From DATARH01 sp963734125 (lineage in GTDB: Bacteria; Pseudomonadota; Alphaproteobacteria; ATCC43930; CGMCC-115725): a stretch of DNA of 64,000 bases. Below, piece after piece: positions 35,771-44,726 of the stretch (its first letter is position 1; each line of letters begins with the position of its first letter). The stretch covers positions 28,464 to 92,463 of the forward strand of contig CAVTGB010000048.1 of NCBI GenBank assembly GCA_963734125.1, read 5' to 3'. Both the position numbers and the translations under genes were made by a program. The notes below the pieces were generated by a model. The model was not told where the DNA came from. It was given only the letters and a program-made list of their open reading frames with translations, and did no database searches.

Positions 35771-36902
35771 TGTCGAACAGTCTGCACCATAGCATCGGAT
35801 CGGCCGGGGAAGGCGCCGCCCTGTTGCGGGCGGAGCAGGCGACGACGCTCGATCTGACCGTCGGCGAGCGCCGAGCGCCGGCGCTGCGGCCGCTGTCCCG
35901 AGCTATGCCGCGCTCGATCTCGGCACCAACAACTGCCGCCTCTTGATCGCACGCCGCGCGGTGGGCCTTCAGCCCACGGGGGTGTCCCGTGGCGGCGGGT
36001 TTCGCGTGATCGACGCGTTTTCGCGGATCGTGCGGCTCGGCGAAGGCCTCGCCGCGACCGGCGCGCTCTCCGAGGCGGCGATGGCGCGCACGATCGAGGC
36101 GCTGCAGGTCTGCGCCGGCAAGATCGACCAGCGCAAGGTCGCTATCGGCCGCTATGTCGCGACCGAGGCCTGCCGGCGGGCAGAGAATTGCGCCGATTTC
36201 CTCGCCCGGGTGCAGGAGACGATCGGCATCGAGCTCGAGATCATCTCGACCGCCGAGGAGGCGCGACTCGTCGTCACCGGCTGCGCGCCGCTCCTCCACC
36301 CGCGCATTCCCTATGCGATCGTTTTCGACATCGGCGGCGGCTCGACCGAGATCGTCTGGCTGCGCCAGGGGGGCCCGCGTGCCGCGCCGCCTCGGCTGGA
36401 GATTTTCGGCTCGGTGTCACTGCCGTTCGGCGTCGTGACGTTTACCGAGCGCTTCGGCGGGATCGAGGTGACGCCGGCGAGCTATCGCGCGATGGTCGCC
36501 GAGGCTGAGGCCGCGCTCTTGCCGTTCGAGCAGAGCCACGGCATCCGCCGCCAGGTCCGCGCCCGCCAGGTGCAGATGCTCGGCAGCTCGGGCACGGTGA
36601 CGACCTTGGCCGGCGTCCACCTTGCCCTGCCGCGCTACATCCGCGCGCTGGTCGACGGCAGCATGCTGACCTTCGACCAGATCGAGCTGGTTTCGCGGCA
36701 TCTGGCCGGGCTCGATATCGCGGGCCGCGCCGCCAGCCCCTGTGTCGGGCGCGAGCGCGCCGATCTGGTGCTGACGGGCTGCGCCATCCTCGACGCGATC
36801 TGCGCGACCTGGCCGGTCGGCCGCCTGCGCGTCGCCGATCGCGGCATCCGCGAAGGGATCCTCTTCGACCTGATGCACAGGCAGGGCGAGACCGCGCCTT
36901 GA
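35771..36902 (+). CDS. Ppx/GppA family exopolyphosphatase, frameshift near the N-terminus
   Basis: An actin/hexokinase-fold phosphatase acting on polyphosphate or pppGpp. The first conserved motif YAALDLGTNNCRLLIA lies at about 35904-35951, then VIDAFSRIVRLGEGLA, VATEACRRAENCADF, FDIGGGSTEIVWL and the late GSSGTVTTLAGVHL. A lead from GTG 35771 (SNSLHHSIG) runs in another frame; one missing C in the CCC run near 35897 would join the two. Without it, translation could only start late, at TTG 35943, losing the first motif. The stop overlaps the rlmE start. Confidence 0.8.
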
Positions 36903-37573
36903 GGAGCGGCTCGGGCACCAGGCGTCTCGCGGTGCGGGTCAAGAGCGCGCGACACCGAAAGCCGTCCTCGACCGAATGGCTGGCACGCCAGCTCAACGAT
37001 CCGTTTGTCGCCGAGGCGAAACGGCTGGGGCTTCGCTCGCGCGCCGCCTTCAAGCTGGTCCAGCTCGACACCCGCTTTCACCTGCTGGCGCCCGGCCGGC
37101 GGGTCGTCGATCTCGGCTGCGCCCCCGGCGGCTGGAGCCAGGTCGCCGCCGAGCGGGTCGGCCGTGCCGGCAAGGTGGTCGGCATCGATCTCAACCCGAC
37201 CGACCCGATTGGCGGCGTGATTTTGCTGACCGGCGATTTCCGCGACCCCGCCACCGCGGAACGGGTCCAGGACGCGCTCGGCGGCCCGGCCGATCTGGTG
37301 CTGAGCGACATGGCGGCGCCGGCGACCGGCCACGCCGCGACCGACCATCTGCGCATCGTCGCGCTGGCCGAGGAGGCGTTCGCCTTTGCCGCGACGATCC
37401 TGAAGCCCGGCGGCGCCTTTGTCGCCAAGGTATTCCAGGGCGGCACCGAGGGCGGGCTGCTCGCCGCGCTCAAACGCGCCTTCGCCGAAGTGCGCCACGC
37501 CAAGCCCGCGGCGAGCCGCGCCGAATCGGCGGAGACCTACGTCGTCGCCAAGGGGTTTCGCGGCGCCCTATAG
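36899..37573 (+). CDS. rlmE: 23S rRNA (uridine-2'-O-)-methyltransferase RlmE
   Basis: RlmE (FtsJ/RrmJ) methylates U2552 of 23S rRNA late in 50S assembly. The catalytic set is visible: Lys in LRSRAAFKLVQLD, Asp in LVLSDMAAPATG, Lys in GGAFVAKVFQGG and Glu in SRAESAETYVVAKGF. The SAM loop is VVDLGCAPGGWSQVAA. The TTG start overlaps the ppx stop; later starts are possible. At 224 residues it is typical, and the ppx-rlmE-guaB order is common in Alphaproteobacteria. Confidence 0.93.
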   Translation: MRSGSGTRRLAVRVKSARHRKPSSTEWLARQLNDPFVAEAKRLGLRSRAAFKLVQLDTRFHLLAPGRRVVDLGCAPGGWSQVAAERVGRAGKVVGIDLNPTDPIGGVILLTGDFRDPATAERVQDALGGPADLVLSDMAAPATGHAATDHLRIVALAEEAFAFAATILKPGGAFVAKVFQGGTEGGLLAALKRAFAEVRHAKPAASRAESAETYVVAKGFRGAL

Positions 37574-37673
37574 CCGCAGCAATCACGGTGTTGACGGTGA
37601 CAACTGGACCGCCGGCCCCCGCGGCCTTACATAAGCGGCCATGCGGGCGAACAATCCTTAAAGTGCGGGCGCG

Positions 37674-39137
37674 ATGGAAATCCGGCAGGCGTTGACATTT
37701 GACGATGTGATGCTCGTTCCGGCCGCATCGAGCGTCATGCCGGGCGAGACCGATACGAAGACGCGCATCACCCGCGAGATCGGGCTCGGCATTCCGCTGA
37801 TATCGGCGGCGATGGATACGGTGACCGAAGGCGCGCTGGCGATCGCGATGGCCCAGGCCGGCGGGCTTGGCGTCATCCACCGCAACATGCCGATCGACCA
37901 GCAGGCCGCCGAAGTGCGCAAGGTCAAGAAATTCGAGGCCGGGATGGTGGTCAACCCGGTGACGATCCATCCCGACGAGACGCTCGCCGACGCGCTGCGG
38001 CTGATGGCCGACAACAGGATTTCGGGCATTCCCGTGGTCGAGCGCGGCAGCGGTCGCCTCGCCGGCATCCTGACCAACCGCGACGTGCGCTTCGCCACCG
38101 AGCCGCGCCAGCCGGTCAGCGAATTGATGACCAAGGACGAGCTGGTCACCGTGCGCGAAAACGTCGCCCGCGATGAAGCAAAGCGCCTCCTCCACCAGCA
38201 CCGCATCGAAAAGCTGGTGGTGGTCGACGAGGTCTATCGCTGCATCGGCCTCATCACCGTGAAGGACATCGAAAAGGCGCAGCTTTTCCCCAACGCCAGC
38301 AAGGACGAGCACGGCAGGTTGCGCGTCGCCGCCGCCGCCGGCACCGGGAAGGGTGAACTGGAACGGGCCGAGACGCTGTTCGACGCCGGGGTCGACATCA
38401 TGGTCGTCGACACCGCGCACGGCCATTCCTCGCGCGTCATCAAGGCGGTCAGCGAAATCCGCCGGATGTCGAACTACACTCAGGTCATCGTCGGCAATGT
38501 CGCGACCGCCGAGGGCGCGCTCGCCCTGATCGAAGCCGGCGCCGACGCGGTCAAGGTCGGGATCGGCCCGGCCTCGATCTGCACGACCCGCATGGTCGCC
38601 GGGGTCGGGGTGCCGCAATTCACCGCGATCGCCGACGCGGTCGAAGAGTGCCGCAAGCACGGCGTGCCGGTGATCGCCGATGGCGGCATCAAATTCTCCG
38701 GCGACCTGGCGAAGGCGATCGCCGCCGGCGCCGATTGCGCGATGCTCGGCTCCCTGTTCGCCGGCACCGACGAGAGCCCGGGCGAGGTGTTCCTCTACCA
38801 GGGCCGCAGCTACAAATATTATCGCGGCATGGGATCGATCGGCGCCATGGCGCGCGGTTCGGCCGACCGCTATTTCCAGCAGGAAGTCACCGACACGCTG
38901 AAGCTGGTGCCCGAGGGGGTCGAGGGCCGCGTGCCGCACAAGGGGCCGGTCGGCAACATCATCTACCAGCTGATCGGCGGGCTCAAAGCGGCGATGGGCT
39001 ATACCGGCAACCGCACGATCGCCGAGATGCAGAAGAACTGCACCTTTGTGCGGATCACCGGCGCGGGCCTGCGCGAATCTCACGTCCACGACATCGCGAT
39101 CACCCGCGAGGCGCCGAATTACCGGCAGGATATGTGA
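37674..39137 (+). CDS. guaB: Inosine-5'-monophosphate dehydrogenase GuaB
   Basis: This is the rate-limiting NAD-dependent step of GMP synthesis, IMP to XMP, 487 residues. It starts with LTFDDVMLVPAASSVMPGE. Two CBS domains lie at about 95-210, with the catalytic loop Cys in GIGPASICTTRMVAGVGVPQ. The phosphate-binding GGIKFSGD, the flap YYRGMGSIGAM and the C-terminal NCTFVRITGAGLRESH region follow. No frameshift. guaA, the next enzyme of the pathway, lies 2 kb downstream. Confidence 0.98.
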   Translation: MEIRQALTFDDVMLVPAASSVMPGETDTKTRITREIGLGIPLISAAMDTVTEGALAIAMAQAGGLGVIHRNMPIDQQAAEVRKVKKFEAGMVVNPVTIHPDETLADALRLMADNRISGIPVVERGSGRLAGILTNRDVRFATEPRQPVSELMTKDELVTVRENVARDEAKRLLHQHRIEKLVVVDEVYRCIGLITVKDIEKAQLFPNASKDEHGRLRVAAAAGTGKGELERAETLFDAGVDIMVVDTAHGHSSRVIKAVSEIRRMSNYTQVIVGNVATAEGALALIEAGADAVKVGIGPASICTTRMVAGVGVPQFTAIADAVEECRKHGVPVIADGGIKFSGDLAKAIAAGADCAMLGSLFAGTDESPGEVFLYQGRSYKYYRGMGSIGAMARGSADRYFQQEVTDTLKLVPEGVEGRVPHKGPVGNIIYQLIGGLKAAMGYTGNRTIAEMQKNCTFVRITGAGLRESHVHDIAITREAPNYRQDM

Positions 39138-39164
39138 GCCGGCGGCGTGCGCCCATTTATCACC

Positions 39165-39290
39165 GTCATCCCGGCGAAAACCGGGACCCATCGTGCCGCT
39201 ACCTCCTGAGTTCGGGGACTATTCGCCACCGCTTCCGCGGCAAGGTCTGCGCTGACCCGACCGTCGGATCCCGGCCTTCGCCGGGAACCC
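39165..39290. repeat. Paired REP-like hairpins between guaB and rsmB
   Basis: GTCATCCCGGCGAAAACC and its continuation form a hairpin at 39165-39189. GGATCCCGGCCTTCGCCGGG forms a second at 39266-39290. The spacing and the TCCCGGC ... GCCGGGA stems fit the bacterial REP/BIME class. It may also terminate guaB transcription. Confidence 0.7.
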
Positions 39291-39310
39291 GCGTTCAGGG
39301 TGCTTCGCGT

Positions 39311-40665
39311 TTGACCCCGGGGGCCCGCATCGCCGCCGCGATCGACATCCTCTCGGCGATCGACGACCGGCGAGCGGCCGGCCGACGACATCGCCGCCGA
39401 TTATTTTCGCCGCCGCCGCTATATCGGCGCCAAGGACCGGGCGCAGGTCTCCGCCCATGTTTACGCCGTCTTGCGCCATCGCGCCGCGCTCGACTGGTGG
39501 ATCGCGCGCGCGGTCGCACGACGAGGATCGCCGGCCGGCGCGCGCGCAGCCGGATGATCGCCGCGCTGCTGTTGATCGACGGCCGGACGCCCGAGGATGT
39601 CGCGGCGAGCTTCGACGGCGACCGCTTTCGCCCGGCGCCGCTGTCGCCGGCCGAGGACGCGCCTCGCGACGCGCCCTCGCCGGCCGCACGCTGACCCACC
39701 CGGCGATGCCGCGCGCCGTCGCCAACGACCTGCCGGACTGGCTCGAGCCCTATCTCGAAGCGGTTTACGGACGGCGTCTCGAAGACGAGATGGCGGCGCT
39801 CAACCTGCCGGCACCGCTCGATCTGCGCGTCAACGCGCTGAAGACCGACCGCGACGGCGCGCGCCGCGCGCTCGCCGCCGAAGCAATCATCGCCGAGCCG
39901 ACCCCGTGGTCGCCGCTCGGGCTCCGCCTCAAGCAGCGCGCGCCGCTCGCCGGGACGAGCCGCCTTCAAGGAGGGGCTCGTCGAGGTCCAGGACGAGGGC
40001 TCGCAGCTGGCCGCGCTCCTCGCCGACGCCCGGCCCGGCATGCGGGTCGTCGATTTCTGCGCCGGCGCCGGCGGCAAGACGTTGGCGCTCGCCGCCCAGA
40101 TGCAGAACCGCGGCAAGCTCGTCGCCTGCGACATCGCGGCGTGGCGGCTCGAGCGCGCCGGCACAGCGGCTGCGCCGCGCCGGGATCAGCAATGTCGAGC
40201 GCCGCGCGCTTGCGGGCGAGCGCGACCCCTGGGTCAAGCGCCATGCCGCGAGCTTCGACCGGGTGCTCGTCGACGCGCCCTGCCTCGGCATCGGCAGCTG
40301 GCGCCGCAACCCGGACGGCAAATGGCGCGCCACCCCGCAGGATCTGGCCGAACTCGTGGTGCGCCAGCGCGACATCCTCGCGAGCGCGGCGCGGCTGGTG
40401 CGGCCGGGCGGGCGGCTCATCTACGTCACCTGCTCGCTGCTGCGCGAGGAAAACGAGGCGCAGGCCGAAGCCTTTCTCGCCGCTTCGCCCGATTTCGCGC
40501 TCTACCCGGTATCGCGCGCCTGGGCCGAGACAGTCGGCGGGCGCTCGCCGGGGCGGCGACGATTACCTCCGCCTGACCCCGGCGCGCCACGGCACCGACG
40601 GCTTCTTCGTCGCGCAATTCGAGCGGCGACCCAGCCCTCCGTCCTTTAGGGGAAATGATAGATGA
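39311..40665 (+). pseudogene. rsmB: RsmB-type 16S rRNA m5C methyltransferase, about six frameshifts
   Basis: The pieces assemble into a 16S rRNA cytosine-C5 methyltransferase of about 450 residues. A NusB-like N-domain holds GARIAAAIDILSAIDD, IAADYFRRRRYIGAKDRAQV and VYAVLRHRAALDWWIAR. The methyltransferase domain follows with LPDWLEPYLEAVYG, DEGSQLAALLADARPGMRV, VVDFCAGAGGKTLALAAQMQ, RVLVDAPCLGIGSWRRNPD and the catalytic Cys in IYVTCSLLREENE. The frame changes near 39377, 39500-39540, 39660, 39958, 40160 and 40552. Conserved segments are undamaged between shifts. The 3' end overlaps a convergent gene by 20 bases. Confidence 0.8.
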
Positions 40666-41104
40666 AAAACGGCACGGTTGGTGGCGGTTTCCCGTGCGGA
40701 GCTTCGGTGTTACCCGTTACGCTGACGCCGTCTGCAGCATACCAAACGTCCCCGTTAGGAGGGAGGCCGTTGAAATCGTAATTGCACTCGTGGGCGTGAC
40801 CACCCAAAGAGGCTGGGCACCATACATGAACATCCATTTGGAAAATTTTATTGTGACCTTTAAACAACATTACGTGCGCAAGCACATGCCACGGATCGAG
40901 GCGCCATCCATTGCTCATTTTGAGATGGATATGAATTGGGTTTGGACCGGTTAGGTCCACGTACAGAAGTCGGTGTCTATCGATTTCTGCTTCGGAGTGC
41001 ACGGGGGCGTTTGGCGCGAAGGCATAGCTTGGGTATGGAATGAAGTATGCGCCCAATATTACTACTAGGCTGACCGACAGGAGCAGCCCCACCAACCGTC
41101 TCAT
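40646..41104 (-). CDS. Exported His-rich hypothetical protein
   Basis: A 152-residue protein with a signal peptide or N-terminal anchor (VGLLLSVSLVVILGAYF). The mature part is rich in His and has two Cys close together: HIHLKMSNGW, HVLAHVMLFKGHNK, DVHVWCPASLGGHAHECNYD. The pattern suggests metal binding, but I do not recognise a family. GC is visibly lower than in the neighbours and no homologous context is apparent, so it may be a transferred gene. It ends inside the 3' end of rsmB. Confidence 0.6.
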   Translation of the reverse strand: MRRLVGLLLSVSLVVILGAYFIPYPSYAFAPNAPVHSEAEIDRHRLLYVDLTGPNPIHIHLKMSNGWRLDPWHVLAHVMLFKGHNKIFQMDVHVWCPASLGGHAHECNYDFNGLPPNGDVWYAADGVSVTGNTEAPHGKPPPTVPFFIYHFP

Positions 41105-41188
41105 TGACGAACCTCCCTGCTTTATTTATGGGCGATGCTTTAACATAAAAGTCGAAGAAATGGTAGCCCTACGTGAGAGTATACCCGC

Positions 41189-42748
41189 ATGACCGACAAG
41201 ATCTTGATCCTCGATTTCGGCAGCCAGGTGACCCAGCTGATCGCGCGGCGGGTGCGTGAGAACGGGGTCTACTGCGAGATCTGGCCCTACACCGCAAGCG
41301 AAGAGCAGATCCGCGCTTTCGCGCCACGCGGCATCATTCTCTCGGGCGGGCCGGCCTCGGTCACCCAGGCGACGACCCCGCGCGCGCCCGACATCGTGTT
41401 CCGCGCCGGGCTCCCGGTGCTGGCGATCTGCTACGGCATGCAGACGATGTGCGCCCAGTTGGGCGGGCGCGTCACGCTTTCCGACCACCAGGAATTCGGC
41501 CGCGCCTTTATCGACGTCACCGCCGAGTGCCGATTGTTCGAGGGGCTGTGGCCCCCCACGGCCCAAGGGGGCGCGCGCGAGCAGGTGTGGATGAGCCACG
41601 GCGACAAGGTCGACGCGTTGCCGCCCGGGTTTCGCGCGGTGGCGGCGAGCGACGGCGCACCCAATGCGGCAATCGCCGACGATGAGCGGCGGTTTTATGG
41701 CGTCGTCTTTCATCCCGAGGTGGCGCACACCCCGCAGGGTGGGAAGCTCTTGCGCAATTTCACCCACCATGTCTGCGGCTGCCGGGGCGAGTGGACGATG
41801 GCGGCCTTCCGCGCCGAGGCGGTGGAGCGCATCCGCGAGCGGGTCGGGAAGGGCCGCGTCGTCTGCGGGCTTTCGGGCGGGGTCGATTCCGCGGTCGCCG
41901 CGGCGCTCCTCCACGAGGCGATCGGCGACCAGGTGACCTGCATCTTTGTCGATACCGGCCTCCTCCGCCTGGGCGAAGCAGAGGAGGTCGTGCGCCTCTT
42001 TCGCGGCCACTACGACATTCCGCTCATTCACCGCGACGCCGGCGCGCTCTTCCTCGAAAAGCTTAGCGGGGTCACCGACCCCGAGGAAAAGCGCAAGGCG
42101 ATCGGCGCCACCTTTATCGACGTCTTCGACGCGGAGGCGCAGAAGATCGGCGGCGTCGAGTTCCTCGCGCAAGGCACGCTCTACCCCGACGTCATCGAAT
42201 CGGTCAGCGCCACCGGCGGGCCGAGCGTGACGATCAAGTCGCACCACAATGTCGGCGGCCTGCCGGCGCGGATGAACCTGAAGCTGGTCGAACCGCTGCG
42301 CGAACTCTTCAAGGACGAGGTGCGCGAATTGGGCCGCGAACTGGGCCTGCCAGCGTCATTCGTCGGCCGCCACCCGTTTCCCGGCCCGGGCCTGGCGATC
42401 CGCATTCCCGGCGAAGTCACCCGCGAGCGGCTCGACATCTTGCGCCGGGCCGACGCCGTCTTCCTCGAAGAGATCCGCAATGCAGGGCTTTACGATGCGA
42501 TCTGGCAGGCCTTTGCCGTGCTCCTGCCGGTGCGCACGGTGGGCGTGATGGGGGACGCGCGCTCCTACGATTTCGCCTGCGCGCTCCGGGCGGTGACTTC
42601 GACCGACGGGATGACCGCCGACTATTTCCCGTTCCCGCACGAGATCCTGGGCCGCGCCGCCACCCGCATCATCAACGAGGTACGCGGCATCAACCGCGTC
42701 GTCTACGACATCACCTCAAAGCCCCCCGGCACGATCGAGTGGGAATGA
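41189..42748 (+). CDS. guaA: GMP synthase (glutamine-hydrolysing) GuaA
   Basis: This enzyme converts XMP to GMP using glutamine and ATP, 519 residues. The glutamine amidotransferase half has the nucleophile Cys in LAICYGMQTM and the His/Glu pair in GVVFHPEVAHT. The ATP pyrophosphatase half has GLSGGVDSAVAAAL. The C-terminal dimerisation domain ends GTIEWE. The gene is intact to its last codon. The 3' end of guaA is a recognised integration site for islands, and an integrase gene follows 318 bases later. Confidence 0.98.
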   Translation: MTDKILILDFGSQVTQLIARRVRENGVYCEIWPYTASEEQIRAFAPRGIILSGGPASVTQATTPRAPDIVFRAGLPVLAICYGMQTMCAQLGGRVTLSDHQEFGRAFIDVTAECRLFEGLWPPTAQGGAREQVWMSHGDKVDALPPGFRAVAASDGAPNAAIADDERRFYGVVFHPEVAHTPQGGKLLRNFTHHVCGCRGEWTMAAFRAEAVERIRERVGKGRVVCGLSGGVDSAVAAALLHEAIGDQVTCIFVDTGLLRLGEAEEVVRLFRGHYDIPLIHRDAGALFLEKLSGVTDPEEKRKAIGATFIDVFDAEAQKIGGVEFLAQGTLYPDVIESVSATGGPSVTIKSHHNVGGLPARMNLKLVEPLRELFKDEVRELGRELGLPASFVGRHPFPGPGLAIRIPGEVTRERLDILRRADAVFLEEIRNAGLYDAIWQAFAVLLPVRTVGVMGDARSYDFACALRAVTSTDGMTADYFPFPHEILGRAATRIINEVRGINRVVYDITSKPPGTIEWE

Positions 42749-43066
42749 AACGATGTGGGTCGAGACGTGTCGCGGACTATCGGAATATCGCTTTATCATA
42801 CTGACCTATAATGATATTGGCCTCGTAGACTATCGAAACCTATCGGTGTCCAGCGGGTCAATCTGACGGTATATCTGACGGTAATGGTGGGAGCGGCTTC
42901 CACGCCGATTTCCTTTTACCGTCACGCCGTTTTGACGGAATGACGGTAAAAAATATCCTGTATCGCATTGATATCAAACATGTAACAGGATTATCTTGCT
43001 AGAAAATTGGGTTGACGGTAAAATTGGCTGTCAGGTGCAAAAATTTAGCCCAAAGATGACCGATCC
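42749..43066. promoter_or_regulatory. Island junction region with clustered TGACGGTA octamers
   Basis: There is no gene in this AT-richer gap between guaA and the integrase. TGACGGTA occurs at 42864-42871, 42876-42883, 42941-42948 and 43013-43020, inverted at 42917-42924, with a TGACGG partial at 42933. TTTTACCGTCA at 42914 and TGACGGTAAAA at 42941 form an inverted pair. Such clusters next to an integrase suit arm-type integrase or excisionase sites, or an operator controlling the integrase. The left attachment core is presumably in or just after the guaA stop. Confidence 0.6.
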
Positions 43067-44323
43067 ATGTTGACCGACACCGCTCTTAAACAGCTGAAGC
43101 CAAAAGATAAGACATACAAGATCACGGATCGTGACGGTATGTACGTCACCGTCTCTCCAACGGGGTCGATCACCTTTCGCTACGACTACCGTCTCAACGG
43201 CCGCCGCGAGACGCTGACGATCGGGCGGTATGGTGCTTCTGGGCTCTCTCTGGCGCGCGCCAGAGAGAAGTGTCTCGACGCCAAGCGGGAGGTCGCCGAG
43301 GGCAGTTCACCCGCGCATGGCAAGCAGCGCGAGAAGCGGCGCCAGAAGGAAGCAAAGAGCTTCGGGGAGTTCGGCGAACGGTGGCTTCAGGGGGCCAGGA
43401 TGGCCGACAGCACGCGCGCGATGCGTCGCGCAATCTTCGAGCGTGACATCCTGCCCACGTTTCGCAACCGGCTTCTCACGGAAATTAGCTCGGGCGACGT
43501 GAGGGTCCTGTGCGCGAAGGTGAAGGAACGCGGCGCGCCGGCGACGGCGGTCCACGTACGGGACATCATCAAGCTCGTTTTTGGCTTCGCGATCCTGCAC
43601 GGCGAAAAGGTGGCCAACCCCGCCGAGGAGGTCGGACCCGCGTCGATCGCGACCTTTGTCCCGAGAGATCGGTCGCTGTCGCCTTCCGAGATCCGGATCA
43701 TGCTCAATCAAATCGAGCATGTGCCAACGCTGCCAACGATCCGGCTCGGAATCAAACTCTTCCTGCTGACCATGGTCCGCAAGAGCGAACTGCAGGACGC
43801 CACCTGGGACGAGGTCGACTTCGAGAACGCTGTTTGGTCGATCCCCAAGGAGCGGATGAAGCGCTCGAAGCCCCATAACGTCTACCTGTCGCAGCAGACG
43901 CTGGACATCATGATCGCGCTGAAGACCTGCGCCGGCAACTCGCGGTATCTTCTGCCGTCGCGCTACGACGCCGACGCGCCGATGTCTCGCGCCACCTTCA
44001 ACCGAATCACCTATTCCGTGGTCGAGCGGGCCAAAGAGGCGGGGCTGCCGCTGGAGCCATTCACGGTTCATGACCTCCGGCGCACCGGCTCAACGCTGCT
44101 GAACGAACTGGGTTTCAACAGCGACTGGATTGAGAAGTGCCTAGCCCACGAGGATGGGCGTTCGTCACGCGGCATCTACAACAAGGCCGAGTATGAGCAT
44201 CAGCGCCGCCACATGATGCAGGAGTGGGCTGACATCATCGACGCCTGGGTCGATGGCCGTAAGTACACGCTGACGCTCTATCCCCCATCCATGCAATTGA
44301 TAGCGCCGGAAGCTACCGTCTGA
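43067..44323 (+). CDS. Tyrosine-type site-specific integrase (P4/DUF4102 class)
   Basis: A 418-residue tyrosine recombinase of the phage-P4-like class. The N-terminal DUF4102 arm-binding domain begins LTDTALKQLKPKDKTYKI with VTPTGS-like VSPTGSITFRYDY. The core-binding part is about residues 100-185. Catalytic residues appear as Arg in LTMVRKSELQDATW, His and Arg in VHDLRRTGSTLL, and His and Tyr in CLAHEDGRSSRGIYNKAEY. The ORF is intact. Its place just after guaA indicates the island uses guaA as the attachment site. Confidence 0.94.
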   Translation: MLTDTALKQLKPKDKTYKITDRDGMYVTVSPTGSITFRYDYRLNGRRETLTIGRYGASGLSLARAREKCLDAKREVAEGSSPAHGKQREKRRQKEAKSFGEFGERWLQGARMADSTRAMRRAIFERDILPTFRNRLLTEISSGDVRVLCAKVKERGAPATAVHVRDIIKLVFGFAILHGEKVANPAEEVGPASIATFVPRDRSLSPSEIRIMLNQIEHVPTLPTIRLGIKLFLLTMVRKSELQDATWDEVDFENAVWSIPKERMKRSKPHNVYLSQQTLDIMIALKTCAGNSRYLLPSRYDADAPMSRATFNRITYSVVERAKEAGLPLEPFTVHDLRRTGSTLLNELGFNSDWIEKCLAHEDGRSSRGIYNKAEYEHQRRHMMQEWADIIDAWVDGRKYTLTLYPPSMQLIAPEATV

Positions 44324-44603
44324 CCGGTCGGGTCTTCCGTTGCCTCACGTCCGGGGAGGGAGGGCGCTTGATCATATCGGCGTCCGAGGCCCGCCGGCGC
44401 TCTTCTATCCAAGCTTCGACTTCGGCAAGATCCCAGACCACACATCGGGGCGTGAGATAAAAGCGTCGAGGAAATTCACCTCGCTGTTCCATCTCGTAGA
44501 TCGTGGTGTCGGCTACCGGTACAATTTGGCGCAACTCCGAGCGTCGGATGGCTCGCCTGAAATGTCGGGCGCTTGGGGTCGTCAGAAGATGCGGCGTCCC
44601 CAT
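44313..44603 (-). CDS. AlpA-family DNA-binding regulator or excisionase
   Basis: About 96 residues from the inner ATG at 44603; the frame is open to 44726, so a longer form is possible. The helix-turn-helix core reads IRRSELRQIVPVADTTIYEM with EQRGEFPRRFYLTPRCVVWD and EVEAWIEERRR, typical of the AlpA/phage excisionase group that controls or directs P4-type integrases. It is convergent with the integrase and overlaps its end by 11 bases. Confidence 0.82.
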   Translation of the reverse strand: MGTPHLLTTPSARHFRRAIRRSELRQIVPVADTTIYEMEQRGEFPRRFYLTPRCVVWDLAEVEAWIEERRRASDADMIKRPPSPDVRQRKTRPVRR

Positions 44604-44726
44604 GCCTTCCCATTCTCGTGGTCGAAACACCCCGCCCGCCCGTACCTCGGCGGCTTTTGAAGACGGAAGTTCGCTTATGCGTGACGATCTTGGTGCCATG
44701 CTGTCAATCCTGCGTCCAATCTCCAT

